This document shows, in pieces, positions 32,206 through 45,448 of a stretch of DNA of 64,000 nt (position 1 is the stretch's first letter; the number at the start of each line of letters is the position of its first letter). The translations under genes were made by a program, and so were the position numbers. A model generated the notes under the pieces. The model was not told the origin of the DNA. It searched no databases and saw nothing but the letters and a program-made list of their open reading frames with translations. This stretch comes from Zygnema cylindricum (Eukaryota; Streptophyta; Zygnematophyceae; Zygnematales; Zygnemataceae): positions 101,206-165,205 of the forward strand of contig JBBHKE010003167.1 in NCBI GenBank assembly GCA_037447655.1, written 5' to 3'.

Positions 32206-33154
32206 GGGTACGTCCCCATGTAATCGGTACTTTGATAAAATATTTTGGACTATAGTAAAGATTCTCCGTACTACTTTGAAGAGCGTCCCTATTTGCGAAA
32301 ATGAAAGCGGAACTTTGAAATGTGACGGTTGTAGACGTAGGTACAACTTGAGACGATTGAAGCCGACTACGAAAATTCCGACGATTAGTGACGCCAACGA
32401 AAACAACGACAGTTGTAGACGTCTAGATTTTTATGAAATCGTAGATGTTTAGGGTTTGGTGAAATTGTGACGTCACGCTCACTTGTGACAACGTCGACGT
32501 CACTGATTCAATAACTTTCCGCCATGGTTTTCCGATTTCGTTTTTTCTACTTTTTTCGCTCGACTTGCCATTAAGAAAAAACCTAAAAACTGTCAAAAAT
32601 AATAGTTTTGAAAGATCTTTCATTTTATACCAATATTGTCGTCTCTCATTCTAAAAAGTGTGAGATAAAAGCGATGTTGTGAGTGGGAGAGGGGAGAGGC
32701 GACGACGTCTCAAAATTTTGCAAAGTACCCCATAAATGAAAGTGGAGGTCCGAGACCCCTGCAGATTTTTTTTAGTACATGCGCGTGACGGTCACGGAGA
32801 AAAATAGCGAGGACTTTCCCTTGTCCTAAAATTTTCCCACTCTTGTGGCGCGTGCGTGGGTCGTTTTTCATTCGCTGTTTGGGCGGTACTTGAACTAAAA
32901 TCACCCCCTCGTGGTGATTTTGGATGAAGTTTTTTTTTTGGCTGGAATCTCTTGCCCGGGGGTCGAAAAGGGGAAAACGCCAAAATGCGTTCACATGACG
33001 ACAAACGTGCCGTACATTCAAAGTATGAATTGACGTTTACTCTACTTTAGTAAAAATGATTTTCTCGTACGGTTAAAGCTTTTGTCAAAGTTCCCTGAAT
33101 TTTAGGGCAAAAGGACAGAGAAAAGTAGATACTTTAATACATGGGGACGTACCG
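32206..33154. mobile_element. MITE C (TSD TTA)
   Basis: This 949-bp element starts GGGTACGTCCCCATGTAATC and ends TACATGGGGACGTACCG, giving TIRs of about 20 bp, with TTA at 32203-32205 and 33155-33157. A hairpin with arms AAAATCACC/GGTGATTTT lies at 32897-32921. The internal part around 32460-32570 (GACGTCAC, CGTCGACGTCAC, CCATGGTTTTCCGATTT) resembles, in inverse orientation, MITE E (about 47640-47740), so C and E are related. No transposase. Confidence 0.85.
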
Positions 33155-33394
33155 TTACCATCGCAACCGCCGGATTAACAATTCCAGCAAGTGTGCACAA
33201 AAACAACGGTTTAAGTGCGAATAATACATTGACGCTAACGTAAAACCGTTTAATACCATAATCACGGTGTACATGTTGAGTATCCAACATGCATTTGATT
33301 CTGTATTCAGCAGTGGTCTGTTGTATGCCCTAATTTTTTTTTTCTCATACTCTAAACTTTCATCACCTCCTCTGTCGCAATATAGCTTCCAGCC

Positions 33395-36300
33395 ATGGCA
33401 AGAGCATGTTGTCCTCAGACTTTTATGTCGGAGATTTCGTACGAACTGCTCAATCGTTGCTCGATTTCATCGTCTCTTCCGGTCTCTCATCTTTCTTCTC
33501 ACCTAAGTTCGTTACCAAATGCCTCTTTGAAATTCTCACACCGTCTTACACCGAATATTCGACTTGTAGGAAAACGCAGAGTTTCAAAGGACGTTTTTTA
33601 TAGTCCACCACGTGCTACAATGGGTGTTCTTGCGGAGTCTGGTAAGTACTTGAAAAAACCTAAAAAAATATAAAAAAATCTTAAATACCTTAGAAAACCC
33701 TAAAAAAAATATATAAACCGTAGGGTTTTGTGACAGTGTTCACCTCATCCAGTCTGGATAGTGAACAGGCAAAGATCATTGTTTGGCATGTCACTGTTTC
33801 GTAACTATCATTGTTTTGTAAATTTCACTTGATTAAAATTCTTACAGGTTTAGAATTGAGTGCAACATGCTGCAACGTTTTTATTTTTTGAAGTTTTTCT
33901 TTTCTTGACCGTTATTCATCATAATTTTACCGTGTTCGCAAGTGGCAATTTCCAAACATAAGGATTAGGGTGAACCAGGCTCCTTGTCGCAATTAAAGTT
34001 AGTGAATTATTTGCATTAACTAAAGTACGTATCCCAGCGTGCATCATTAATTCATTATGGACCACTGACAGTACACCTCCCGTTACTATTGGATTTAATC
34101 ACTCTAATTCCAAGTAGTGATTTTTTTTGACCCGAAGTTGTAAGTTATTGTTATAACACTAATTACGTAGTGGTCCACACTTAGCCACTTGTAAAACATA
34201 ATTCAGTAGTGTTAACGGTAATAATTTACTAACTCTAAAGAGCGACTGGAGTTATACTGTACCGAACAGCGCGTCCCAAATTGTTCATTTGACCCCTCGT
34301 ACATGAAAATACACCATGAATTGCTATCAGCGTCAATGTTTTTTTCGCCACTCAAAATTTATTTTCTCTGTGCACACTTGTCAGATTGTTAATCGGACGG
34401 TTGAGATGGAAAGTTGAAGATCTCACTTTCCAATTGGCGGTCTCTAAATGAAAATCGGACACGTGTGCACAGAGAAAAGCTGATTAAAGTAACGAAAAAA
34501 ACATGGACCCTAGGTGTACAGTAACATTCACCCTTATGAACTGCAAATAAGTCGGTTTTGCCTAAATTGAACTATCTTTGGAAATGTCCAGTTTTTGTAA
34601 ACCGGATGACAAAGCTTTTCAAGGTTTTCATCTTCAAAGAAAATAGTTCATTTCTTGAGGGGCGAGGAGGAGGGGAGAAGAGGGGGGGAGGAGGAGAGGG
34701 AGAGGGAATTGGTATACATCTGATGCAGATGAGGCATTTTTGACAAGTATAAATCATGCTTCTCTCATTCTGATGTTACTTTTTTTTGCATTTTTCCTTC
34801 AGACCATGGAGCTTTCATTCGGAATGTGGCTGATATTGAACCACCCGCTTTACTTCCTTGTCTTTTAAAGGTTCTGGAAGCCAAAGGTGGGTTATTGTAC
34901 TCCACCATTTTTCATCTCATTGGATTTCTCAACAGCTGGTCTCCTACGATCCAGCATGTGAGGTGCTTTAGGGTTTAGAACGTGAAACCCTGACAACCTT
35001 CCCTCTCCTCTCCTTTCCCCCCTCACTCTCTCCTCCCCTTTCTCTCCCTTCTCTCCCCTCTCTCCGCTCCCCTTTCACTCTGTTCCTTCCTCTTCCCCCT
35101 TCTCTCCTCTCCCTCCCTCCCTCCCTTCCCTCCCTCTCCCCCTTCCTCACCTCACCACATAGACCCCCTCCCTCTCCCCACCCTCCCATCTTCTAGTCAC
35201 GTGAAAGGGCTGAGATATTTATGGCATCCTTCAGTTTCCAAAAGTAGCGATTCTGCCAAGTTCAATACATTTGAGACAGATGATATCAAATTGCTAGTTG
35301 TGACGCTAAATTGTGTTCGAGTGGGAGAAAGAGAGGGAGAGAGGGAGAGAGGGAGGGAGGGAGGGAGGGAGAATTTGCTCGTCTTTGAGTCTTTGTTTTA
35401 ACTCCTATTGAAGATGGATGGATGTTCTTCAATGCTGTTCCCATCTGGATAATTTATTTTCAGGTTATGTGCATGACATAATCGTTTTTTACAAAAATCG
35501 AAATTGCATGAGTTAAATGTGCGACTTTTATGTCAATTTTTCCCAGAGTAAATAAAATCCAGTAATGTTCACGCCGTACTTACTATTTGGCACAACTTTG
35601 CACATTTCGGATATAGATACAGCGTGCTATTTCAATCACAAATGTTTTTCTGTGTATGACGATGAAGAAGAAAACTCCTTCAGTTATTATGGAGGAAATG
35701 TTTCTGTCCCTCGTAGTCATGGTACTGTGGGCTATCTCTGAAGGATAGTTGCTAGACTCAATTATGACCGTTAAGGTTTGGGTTCACCTGTTTTTAAAGA
35801 TACCGGTCAGTCAGGAGATACTACACCTATAGATGTCATCATTAAAGCTGCTGCAAATATAGTTTGTATATCACCACATCAAGCAGTTATTCTCAAACAT
35901 TTGGTGTGAACTTCATTCAATGTCTTTGGATTTTTACCTTTGTTGTCCTCTTTGCAATTTTTTCATCAATACAACTGAATATACTTACCAAATATCGGAA
36001 AATCCTTCCCAAGAAGCAGCACAGTTATCGTCCATGATAAAACCATAAACTCAGTTTCACCAAAGTTGTGCATATTGTCAAATGTACAAAATACAAGTTT
36101 TTGAGATCGACTGCTGAAAATGGAAACTGTCAGAACGTGCATGTTTGCTGCTGTTTTATGGAAATATGGAAGGTGTGGTTAAGCGTGCTTTTACACGCTG
36201 CCGAAAAAGGGCTAAATGGAAAAGATTAGAATTGTGTTCCCGCCTTTGTATGTTTAATTCATGTGGTACTTTTACACCCTAGCTGTTGCATCGTGATATT

Positions 36301-39300
36301 CAAAAACTAGAAGTACATAGTGAAGTGGCACTTATTTCTTCGTTTGGAAAGCCAAATGAAGCCAAGTTCAATGACTTTTTACTGGGTCCAAAACCAATGG
36401 TCTATATCCTATGAAAACATGAAAAATTATCAGTATAAGTATGGAATTAAGACTCTAATCTACATTTCTTGACAAATGGCGAAGTCAGAAAATGCACACG
36501 AGATTACATGTGCTTGACAGCTGGCTTTTAGAGATGAACGACGAGAGAGAGAGAGAAGGGAGAGAGAGGAGAGTGAAAAGAGAGAAAGAGAAGAGAAAGA
36601 GAAGAGAAAGAAAAAGTGAGAGAGAAAGAGAGGGAGAGAGAGATAGAAACAGAGTCAGAGAGAGAGACACACAATGAGAGAAGAGAGAGGGGTAGAGGGG
36701 GAGAGAGAGAGAGAGAGAGGGCCAGTGAGAGAGGGCGTCCGGTGAGCAAGTGAGCAAGTGGGTGCTGTGCTGCAGGTGGATTCGGAAGAAGAATCGACTC
36801 TGCTCAGGGGGGGTAGCGCTGAAGGGGGCCGGGAGCAGGCGAGGAGGTTTGTTCACCAAGGGAGCGCGAGGGTATCGTGCCTCTGGCTATCCCCCTATCA
36901 CGGGACGCTTCTTCAGGTGATTAGAAGGGACAGTTTCAAACTTTTGTTAGTTTCCAAGGAATATACTGTTTTTTCTCACAAGCGTGGCTTAGAAAGGAGT
37001 TTTTAAAGGATGGTGTTTGGTAGATAAAAAAGAACCGCTGAATTGTTGAACATTAGAACAATTTCGTTTTGAATATAAGCTGGTTTGTTCTACAGAGTTT
37101 ATTTTTAGGTCTTTGCAGAAAGGAATTTCTAGGGAATGGATTCCGATGGAGTTTTACTTGAATGGAAATCTTCAATAAAATAAGAGAACTGTTTTTTTTT
37201 GTGCTTTTTTGTTGTTTTTGTTTTATCCACATTCAAAATGGTAGACAGGAAACAATAGGATGGCGAATGGCCTTCAGCGTTGTCTGCCTTAACTGTATTT
37301 TGGTGAAGCCCAGTATGGTTTTGTTGTTTCCACTTTAGAGTATGAAGTTGTAATGTGATTTTGCCAATCGGGGGAAATTTCTTTCTGTCTGGTGGTTCTT
37401 CAGGGGAGATGACTGCATTGTTGCGATGGCCAACTGCTCCATCAAGGTGCTTATTTCTTTCATTTCCTTCTGGTATTTCCAGCCACCGAAGAGCAATCCA
37501 GTCAGGCAACTTGTTACTGGTGAACCTTCACATGTCAGAAATTCTGTTCTGGAAGTTGATATCTTACAGAACCCTAGGAAAATCTAACAATTGCGTGGTT
37601 TTGCTGCTGGTTGGTCTGCAGTTTGCCGATGCCCGTTGTTCGTGTCTATGGCACTGGTGTACGGCTTCTTGCAAAATCGGTAAGTTCTTTTACTACTTGC
37701 AAAGTTGATAATTTCTTTTACGGTCTTTCAGGCAATGTGGACGTTAGTCCAAGGCCCTTTTAGTAACGAAGGGCCGGTGTCTGTAAAATGTTGGTACAGT
37801 ATAAAAGGTGCGAGTACAGAAGCCTTCGTTAGTATGCATGACCACCTCACGTTAAATGCGGATATTTATACAATTTTCCCAGCTTGGTCTTTTTCGTATT
37901 TCGTACTTATCTGAAGATGGCACTTTTTCATAAGTTCTTGGTTCTGTTCACGAGGCAGCTTGAGTAAAAGCAGCGGAATTGATCTTTGTGGAGAAACTTT
38001 GATCATGCAAATTTATGTTAACAATTTGAGTTACTCCATGGTTATGGGTCCAGGCTGAGGAGTTTGTCGCTCGAGAACTTGCAGAGGAAGACATGGGTGG
38101 AGGTCCTGGAAAACTAAGTGAAGCTGCTGGTATTGTTGGAGCCGAGCTTTATTCTGCAGGCTCCTTCGCAAATTCTGGAATTTCAAGAAAGGATATCTTC
38201 CTAATGAAGAAAGTGAGTAGCAAATTTTTGACAAATAACTTAAGCTAAAGTTGCCCAAGTACATCGTGAATCCTTGTTTTTTGTTCTCGGGTCAGACATA
38301 AGAGTGTTTCAAAGAGCTTTTGCATGAAAAAAATATCGTGAGGATCAGCGTATGAAAAAACTCTAGAGTATTTTTTTTTCTGTTAGGAGGAAAAATGGGT
38401 TTATATCTGACTTGCGAGTTTCTGTTGGAAATCCTTGTATTGGTTTCCATAAAATCTCACCATTCTAGTGTCTGTTTTTATCCTCCAGGCAGGGCAGTTA
38501 GTTGCAAAAGCGGTTTTTATGCTTTTTTCCGCAAATAATGTGGAATGGTTTTTTTCTCGAGAGTGTCCTGTTTAAAGAGGTTCCTTTGGCATCCTTGTAG
38601 TCTTCTTCCTGTCTCGCATGGCAGCTTATGTTCATTGTATTTTTATGACCAGAAAATGCAGATAATGTAATACTTGTCGACGTCATATCATATTTCCTGA
38701 AGATTGACTCTGGTAATTTTGGATAATGGAGTTGCAGATTGATTTAATATGTGTTGGCTTCATATTATACTTCTCTGAAGATGGAATTTGGTATTTTTGA
38801 ATAACAGAGTTGTCTATTTTATGTTTGGCAGGTGGGTCTGTTTCCAGATGTATTTGAGAACCTGGCTCTCGGTCACTTGGAGAGAGGGGATCAGGTCAGT
38901 TATCCGTTACTGTAACTTCCCATTGTGATTTGAATACTGGCCTGAATAATGAAACAAGAACCTGATAAAGGTCCCGACACCAGTAATTAATTTTCTTGGA
39001 GTTCAATAAATAGGTGAATGGTTGTTTTATGTTGATAACATCAGGTTTTTTGAAAGTCGAAAGCCAAAGGAACAACGATGAGGTCAGAGCTCCTGTGACG
39101 ATGAGACTCGCATCCTTGAACTTGACAACTTCAATAATTGTACATTGAGAAGTCTTCCTAAAATTTCTTTACCTAAAAGAGAAGTCTCTTATGCATTATG
39201 CTGAGACTTGCATCCTTGAGCTTGACAACTTTAATAATTGTACATTAACAAGTCTTACTGAAATTCCTTCACTTTTTTCTAAGAGAGAAGCTGGTTATGC

Positions 39301-41757
39301 ATTCGGTAATCGGCAAGCCTTACGATAGTCTTTAATAATAATTTATAACATATGTGGCAGGTCTCTGCACTTGTGGCTGGAGAGTTCTATGCTTCCAGAC
39401 AGCATTTTCCAGGCTTTGGTCGTCCATATGTGTTTAATATGGAGCTTCTTTCAAGGTGAATTCATGACTCGAAATGCCGGTATGCACAGCTCTTTGCAGT
39501 TTTTGCAATTTGTACGCAGTTTGCCAATACGTATGGGGAGGTTTGCAGAGTTGGGCGTGAAGCAGAAGCAAAGGATGCGGCGAGAATCGCATTGAAGTCT
39601 CCATGGTGGACTCTTGGTACCTCTTATCAGGTACATTTTTTACTAGTGTTAATAGCAATGATTTGTTGCCATTTTTTTTTGCCCTCTGACCACAAAATAG
39701 CTTTAATAACATTAATTGGTTTCTCTTAATGCTAATTCTTATAGCGGTTTAAAATTGGCAGTGTAATTTGGAGTTGAATCATAACTTAATGATGCTAACA
39801 TAAACCCCATTCCACTATATTTCTTAGTTTAATTGCGATCCGCGGTGTACTTTACTACTGCGAATTTTTACCAAAAATAGTTGGTCACGATAAAGTGCAA
39901 TAATTAGAAGGGCGAAATGTTCGATGAAACTAGAAATATTTTGTATTGGAATCCAAAAGACTAGGATGTCTGCCGTTATCTTGGTCCTCATATCTTCGAT
40001 GACTTGGACAATTGTACCACAAATGATCAAAATTATCTTCAGAAAAACTAGTTCAATATCCAGTTTATTATATGTACCTTGTTAAAGTACAATGGGCCAG
40101 CTGAAAGTAGCAATTTCCAGCTGGATGGCTTGGTACAAAATAAGGTATTATGGGTATTGAATTACATAGTCAACTCATAGAACAAAAATACGGTCGTGCA
40201 GTTTGTACATTGTACGAACTATTTATTTAGTTCGGGCAATATTGATTTTGTGCGGCTTTCCGTATGGAAAAGACTTCCGGTTCTTGAAAGTTTCTTTGTT
40301 ACTGTTTTTGAAAGGTTCTTGAACGTTACTGATTACGGTTTTTCCCAAGTTCCTTCCTATTTCTTCCTTGTCTTATGCAGTGCAACTTCAAATTGAGATT
40401 TTGACCTTGTACAGATTGAAAAAGTATGTTTCTTAAGTTTTGTTAAAAAGTTCTTAAAAACGTTTCTTGAAAAGTAGTGCGTAGTAGTAGTACGTTTCTT
40501 AAGTACGGAGGACATGATAAAACGTTTATACTTTGGACACTTCATTCTAAGGCTAAACTTAGAATAAAGTATGGACACAGTATGATGTTTGTTTCAACTG
40601 GCTTCTAAGATAAAAATTTGTTTTCTAGTTTGTAAGCTAACTTGTGAGTTACTCGTTTAACCAGATTATCTAGACAGCTTATCTGGATTTCAAAACCACT
40701 GGGTTTTTCGGTTTTAAATATGCTGATGATTGGGAGGGCTGGTTTTTGTATTATTCAGGAGGTGGCAAATATTGCCGGATATGGAGATGCCATGTTGGAG
40801 TATGCCCTAGAAAGGTTGTCAGAGGAAGGACGAAAAAACGACCTAATAAAGGGAAAAGATCCTGCGCAGGTATACTATCGCCCATCGCTATAAGCTTTCT
40901 GAAATTCCTTCGGTATTTGCTTTAGTTCACATACTGTGGACAACGACAATTCTTCTAACGGACTTGAAATAAAATGGATATGTGACTGCCGTTTGTTTAG
41001 ATGAACCCGACGTGATTTGCAAGTTTCTATTAACATTTGACTGCTATTAACCGACGTTATATTTCAAAAACATGTTATGGGTTATAAATGAAGGTCAAAT
41101 TCTGGCCCTCCAAGGTGGAGTCACCGAGCTTTAAGCAGCAGTCATCTTTTCTTTATTTCAAAAGTAAAAACTTTTTTTCTTTTTTCTTTTCTAGGATCGT
41201 TCATTGACATTCAGGCAGGTTTAATTTAACATTTGTCAGGGGTACTTCTTGTCCAAATATTTCTTGTCCAAGTCTTAAACTTAAATAAAATGAAATTAGT
41301 TTTGTCGTGTAAATAAGACTTAGAGTGAGGTGATTTTAAATCCATTCGAATCTCTCCCTCTCCCTCCTTCCCCTCTTCCCCCACCTCCTCTTTCTCACCC
41401 TCCTTCCTTCCCGCCCCCTCCTCCTTCGAAAACGGAAGAGATACTCTTACTTTTGTTAGGTTGGCTGTCTCTTTTGTTTTGCCCTTCTCTTCATCTCTGT
41501 ACTCCCATTGGTTCCCGTTGTGCATTTTTAAATAAAGGTTACTGTTTTTTTTCCTTAATTAGGGTTATTATTATTATTGTTATTAATAATAATTATTGTT
41601 ATGTCTGACTTGCTTATGACAGGTTTCCTTGGACCAAGCCGCCTTTCTATTGGATGTTGCCTCGGCTGAGGGAGACTGGGAAAAGCACAGAGAGAGACTC
41701 TCGGCCCTTTATGAGGAAGGAGGTCTCCACCACATGGCCTTATTTGTCCTTTCTTAA
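33395..41757 (+). CDS. Conserved, probably plastid-targeted protein, 11 exons, about 384 residues
   Basis: Exons with consistent GT-AG borders and phases: 33395-33641, 34803-34886, 36839-36916, 37404-37446, 37622-37679, 38054-38212, 38832-38894, 39361-39455, 39549-39630, 40759-40869, 41623-41757. They total 1155 nt, ending in TAA. The first exon is Ser/Arg-rich with few acidic residues, as a chloroplast transit peptide would be. The mature part has VADIEPPALLPCLLKVLEAKG, GIVPLAIPLSRD, GEMTALLRWPTAP, MPVVRVYGTGVRLLAKS, MELLSRVGREAEAKDAARIALKSPWWTLG and DQAAFLLDVASAEGDWEKHRERL near the end. I recall similar plant plastid proteins but cannot name one, and I assign no function. No break is seen. 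The start could be a later ATG (33623, MGVLAESG), but upstream codons look like a transit peptide. Confidence 0.85.
34887..36838 (+). other. Large intron 2 with polypyrimidine and polypurine tracts
   Basis: The intron holds a CT-rich tract of about 190 bp (34995-35190), a GA-rich tract (35325-35372) and a GA-rich tract (36538-36725) that ends about 110 bp before the acceptor of exon 3. ORFs across these tracts are low-complexity artefacts. Confidence 0.8.
41330..41430. repeat. CT-rich tract in the last intron of the 33.4-41.8 kb gene
   Basis: About 75 bp of almost pure pyrimidine at 41349-41428, near a short (ATT)n-like run at 41560-41605 that precedes the last exon. Confidence 0.8.
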
Positions 41758-42947
41758 GATGCACAAAAGAGTTGTTTTTATAACAATTAGTAAAAATGTG
41801 AATTTAAGGAGGTGTGGACCTGACGGCTTTGTTTGTTCTTTCTTAAGATGGACAGTGGTATTTTCGTTATAACAAGGGGTAAAGATCCTCTTTTCAGGTA
41901 GTCTTAGGTAGAGGTAAAGGTAGAGTTGAGGCTCAACAAGGTTGGACATTTTTTTTATTTATGGTTTTGGAGTACTTTTAAGTTTTCCTGTTGATCGACA
42001 TATCCGTTGATACCTTCTTGCTTTTTGACGGATAGTGTTTTGTCAACGTTTTTCATCAAATAGGGTTTAGTGGTTACAACATGCATTTTTGGCATGTCGA
42101 AATTTTGACAGTTTGTTACATAATGTGCTTTTTTGGAGACAAAACATTATTAAACCATTCTTGGGTATTCTGTTTAGTTGATGAGAAATAGGTACTGTTG
42201 GATGTGATGGCTTGAGAAAGGGTTGCCTAACACTCTGGAATTCATTACCGGAAGCTTATGAGAAGTGAACCTTATATAATTATCACAGATCCTGTTCAAT
42301 AAATTTCAACAAAATCATGAAAGGATCTGGATTTGATTAAATTGCAGTAGCTAACTGATTACAGATCTTAAAAAATCCCTCCACTTCTTTACCAACGACA
42401 ATTCACCCTGTGAGGGATATTGACAGCTTGCTCAATAAGCAGTGTGCTAAAGAGAAAAAGAAAAGATGTAAATTTATTAGCAGAGGAAGCTGGCTGTACT
42501 GGAGAGAAATTTCCCAAAGTGCATGAAAGAATCACATAAAACCTCACTACAAGAATTCCATAAGAAAGAGAGCTCATATTAGCATGCCTGGGCAACATAC
42601 ATACGAAAACCATTCACCCAAGGGAAGTTGTAAATTGCAACAACCAGCACTCGTCCTTTCATCCAATAATGTCCTCAATTGCAATAATCTCTCATTTTTG
42701 GAGAGAATACATCGTTCCTCAAGCTTTAACGAGAGGATCAAACATGCTTAAGCCACAACTTATATGGCGTAACGGATATGAACAACATGTTTTTTAAGCT
42801 TTGCCCAATCCATACTAAACTGCTAGCACTCTGTCTATACAAATCCTGAGCAGTAAAAAGCAAAAATCTAAAAGTTTAATCCAATGCGTCGTCACCTGTT
42901 TATCCTCAAAAAGGCGGATAACAGGTTGCAAATTGAGCCGTACACCA
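41758..42947. other. Intergenic stretch between two convergent genes
   Basis: The 3' ends of the plastid-protein gene (+) and LSM2 (-) face each other here. The sequence is AT-rich with no other gene seen; 3' UTRs of both genes should lie in it. Confidence 0.5.
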
Positions 42948-43935
42948 TTAGGTCCCCCCACGTGCTTCTCGTCTTGTTGCGTCATGCAAAATATCGACAT
43001 CCACACCATCAGGAGGCAACAAGACGTACCGTACGACAGAGCCTCGAATGAAACAATTTTTCACCGACAACTGCAATCAAACCCAGCCACAATATGAGTA
43101 CTCCTTCAAGATTTTTTGTCCTATTTAAATAAAAGTGGTTCTGTTTTGTAAGCAATTTTAGTAAGCTGCTTCTAATCCCACTAGAAGACAATAAGCTCCA
43201 AAAGATGACACTCCCTCTTTGTTATTTGCAATCCTATCGGGACAAAACTAACAAAACACAGGGCTTTGTATTTTCTTTATGCCCAAGTCTCCCCTCCCCT
43301 ATTACTGGTGTTACATTGACGAATATTTCTGCAAAACTTACTAACTGAAATCCTGCATTGTGCAACATTAATCTACCAAATCAAGCTTTGACTTGATAGA
43401 ACTGATACGATAGATACACAAGACAGAAAAGAGGGCAAACCTTTGTTAATCTCAAATTCATAAGCTTTAAGAACTTACCATGTGTGGATATTTGGCTTCA
43501 TCAACAACACGAGTGTTTTCCAGCTTTATATTCAAATATTGATCCACAGAGTGCAGAATACCGCTGATTGCGAGATCATTTTTCAGTTCCACTGTCACCT
43601 GCTTACCTACAAGCTCCTTAAAATATGAAAAGAACAGCTGCAGAAAAAAAAACACAAGTAACCGGAGGTTCATTCAGATCATTATCTCCGATATATATAT
43701 AGAAAAGCTCCAGTATACACATAAAAAAATAGGTTAATGAGCAATGATAAACGGAACAGGAAAAGAAAAGCTGCAGAAAAAAACACAAGTACTGAAGAAT
43801 GATGCAGCTTGTCTTCATTTAAAAAACGTAAAACTACTTTAATGAGCAATTTATGAACGAAGTAATGACAGACTTTCTCAGGAATGACCGCCAAACGATG
43901 AATGTAGGAATCCACAAAAAACAGAACCATACCAT
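42948..43935 (-). CDS. LSM2: U6 snRNA-associated Sm-like protein LSm2
   Basis: LSm2 is part of the Lsm1-7 ring (cytoplasmic mRNA decapping) and the Lsm2-8 ring (nuclear, binds the U6 snRNA 3' end). Two coding exons are clear on the minus strand: 43637-43479, encoding LFFSYFKELVGKQVTVELKN through SVDQYLNIKLENTRVVD to YPHM (Sm1 motif), and 43070-42948, encoding LSVKNCFIRGSVVRYVLLPP and ending HDATRREARGGT and TAA (Sm2 motif IRGSVVRYV). Plant LSm2 starts M-LFFSYFK, so the start Met should be alone on an upstream exon. ATG at 43935-43933 followed by GTATGG (minus strand) fits in phase 0. The assembled protein is about 95 residues, normal for the family, with no break. Confidence 0.95.
43625..43870. 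repeat. Local duplication around the LSM2 exon 2 acceptor
   Basis: AGCTGCAGAAAAAAA..ACACAAGTA at 43635-43660 recurs at 43769-43794, and TTAATGAGCAAT recurs at 43734 and 43840. The acceptor and polypyrimidine tract of LSM2 exon 2 (minus strand) are therefore present twice, about 130 bp apart. Confidence 0.8.
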
Positions 43936-45016
43936 GGCTTAGATGTAGGACAGATCACAGAAGTATACAACCTGCTTCGACGGAGTTGTTAATGTATCTG
44001 CAAAGAATGCCCGAAGAACTTACTATTAGAAAGAGATATTCAGTTAGTCATACACTCTTATAGCAGTTTTTTTTAAGTTTCATCTCCATAATTTTGGCAA
44101 ATTAGTTTGGACGTGACACTGGACAATCAAAGAAAAGGATGCTCTCCAGAGGACCACTCTTGACATCTCTCTCCGTTTCCTTGAAAAATCTGATCCCTTC
44201 CTGACTTACTCCAAAACACTATTATTTTTGAGAATATCAGGAATATTGGCACTTCTCTAATTCGTAACCTCAAAAGCTATGTTTAAAACTATTAATTGCA
44301 TGCCCAGACATTGCCGAAAACCTAATGTGTGACTTCTGAATAAAATGCATCAATGCACATTTCCAAAAAAATGTTTTGAACTAACGGCACCATCTTCCTC
44401 CCTCTTTCCAGGGTTGTCCTTTGAAGCAGAAACCCTAAAAATGACAACAATCCATGATTGTCAACTCAGGTCGCAGTATCAAGAACTGAATACATGCAGA
44501 ATACATAAGGTTGAAAAAACCAGATATTACCAGAATTTTTTTTTACAAAAGATTCGAGTAGGAGCGAAAGGAGACGAGGCCGTGCCGTGATGGTAGAGGA
44601 ATTCGAGAAAGAAAAGAGCAGAAGGTAGGATGAGGTAGTAAGATGCTTCACTCCTGAACAAGAAAAAACCCTAATTTCGCGTCAAAGTTCGACGTCCACT
44701 TCAAAATCCTCAGTTGGATGGTCTGTCGTGTAAAAAAGAGAAAAATTATAGTACTGTACTGAATGTTTGTACATAGTTCTGCGCAATCCGTACTATATTT
44801 CCAACTTTCGTTTCTACAAAGTATAGATTTTGATGCGTGACATGACATATTAGTAGTATATTACACATTGTATATAGTATAATACTATTACTATATATTT
44901 AATATATCGGCAATGACAAATCTACTTGTCGAGGAGCGATATATCGGTACCACTTGCACGCGATAAACGATATTATCAATATAAGACTCACCGCGATACT
45001 GGTTTTTCTCCTCTCA
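43936..45016. other. Upstream region of LSM2
   Basis: Should contain the LSM2 promoter and 5' UTR on the minus strand. No coding region is supported. Confidence 0.4.
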
Positions 45017-45024
45017 TGCGACCG

Positions 45025-45448
45025 CGGAGGTCGCAATCGGGTACCCGAATCCGTATCCGAAACGTATCCGGCCGGCCGCGTCGGATCCGGAACGGATTCG
45101 GGTGGAAAATTTTGGGGGCCGGCCGGATTCGGCCGGGTGATTGAAAAGAAAAAAGAAAACTCGGGTACGGTCGGGTAAGCAAAGGCGAAAAAAATTGAAG
45201 GTTTCGTAGGTACTACTATTGTATTGTCCATACTATCCAACATTATTGTACTCTATATTGTACTTATTCGAGTACGGGTAGTCGCGAGAAATCGAGTTTC
45301 GGTTTTTTATTTTTTTCGTAAACGGGTATCGGGTGCCGGGTAACAAATAAGGAGCGTCACATAACCAGGCCAGATTTCGGATGCTCAGATTTTGAAAAAA
45401 AAAAATGTCGGATTCAGGTATCTGAAATTTTGACTTTTGTGACCTCTG
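45025..45448. mobile_element. hAT-like MITE H, copy 1
   Basis: This 424-bp element runs from CGGAGGTCGCAATCGGG to CTTTTGTGACCTCTG. It is flanked by TGCGACCG (45017-45024) and TGCGACGG (45449-45456), an 8-bp duplication with one mismatch. The CAGAGGTCGCAA-type end and 8-bp duplication fit hAT elements. It is inverted relative to copy 2. Confidence 0.8.

Noticed and set aside
36485-36859. Ser/Leu-rich ORF on the minus strand and Glu/Arg-rich ORFs on the plus strand
   Set aside because: They are products of the GA-rich tract in an intron and have no domain.
39456-39548. Alternative acceptor at 39519 in the plastid-protein gene (FANTYGEV)
   Set aside because: It breaks the phase from the donor at 39455. 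The acceptor at 39548 keeps the frame and gives ELLSRVGREAEAKDAAR.
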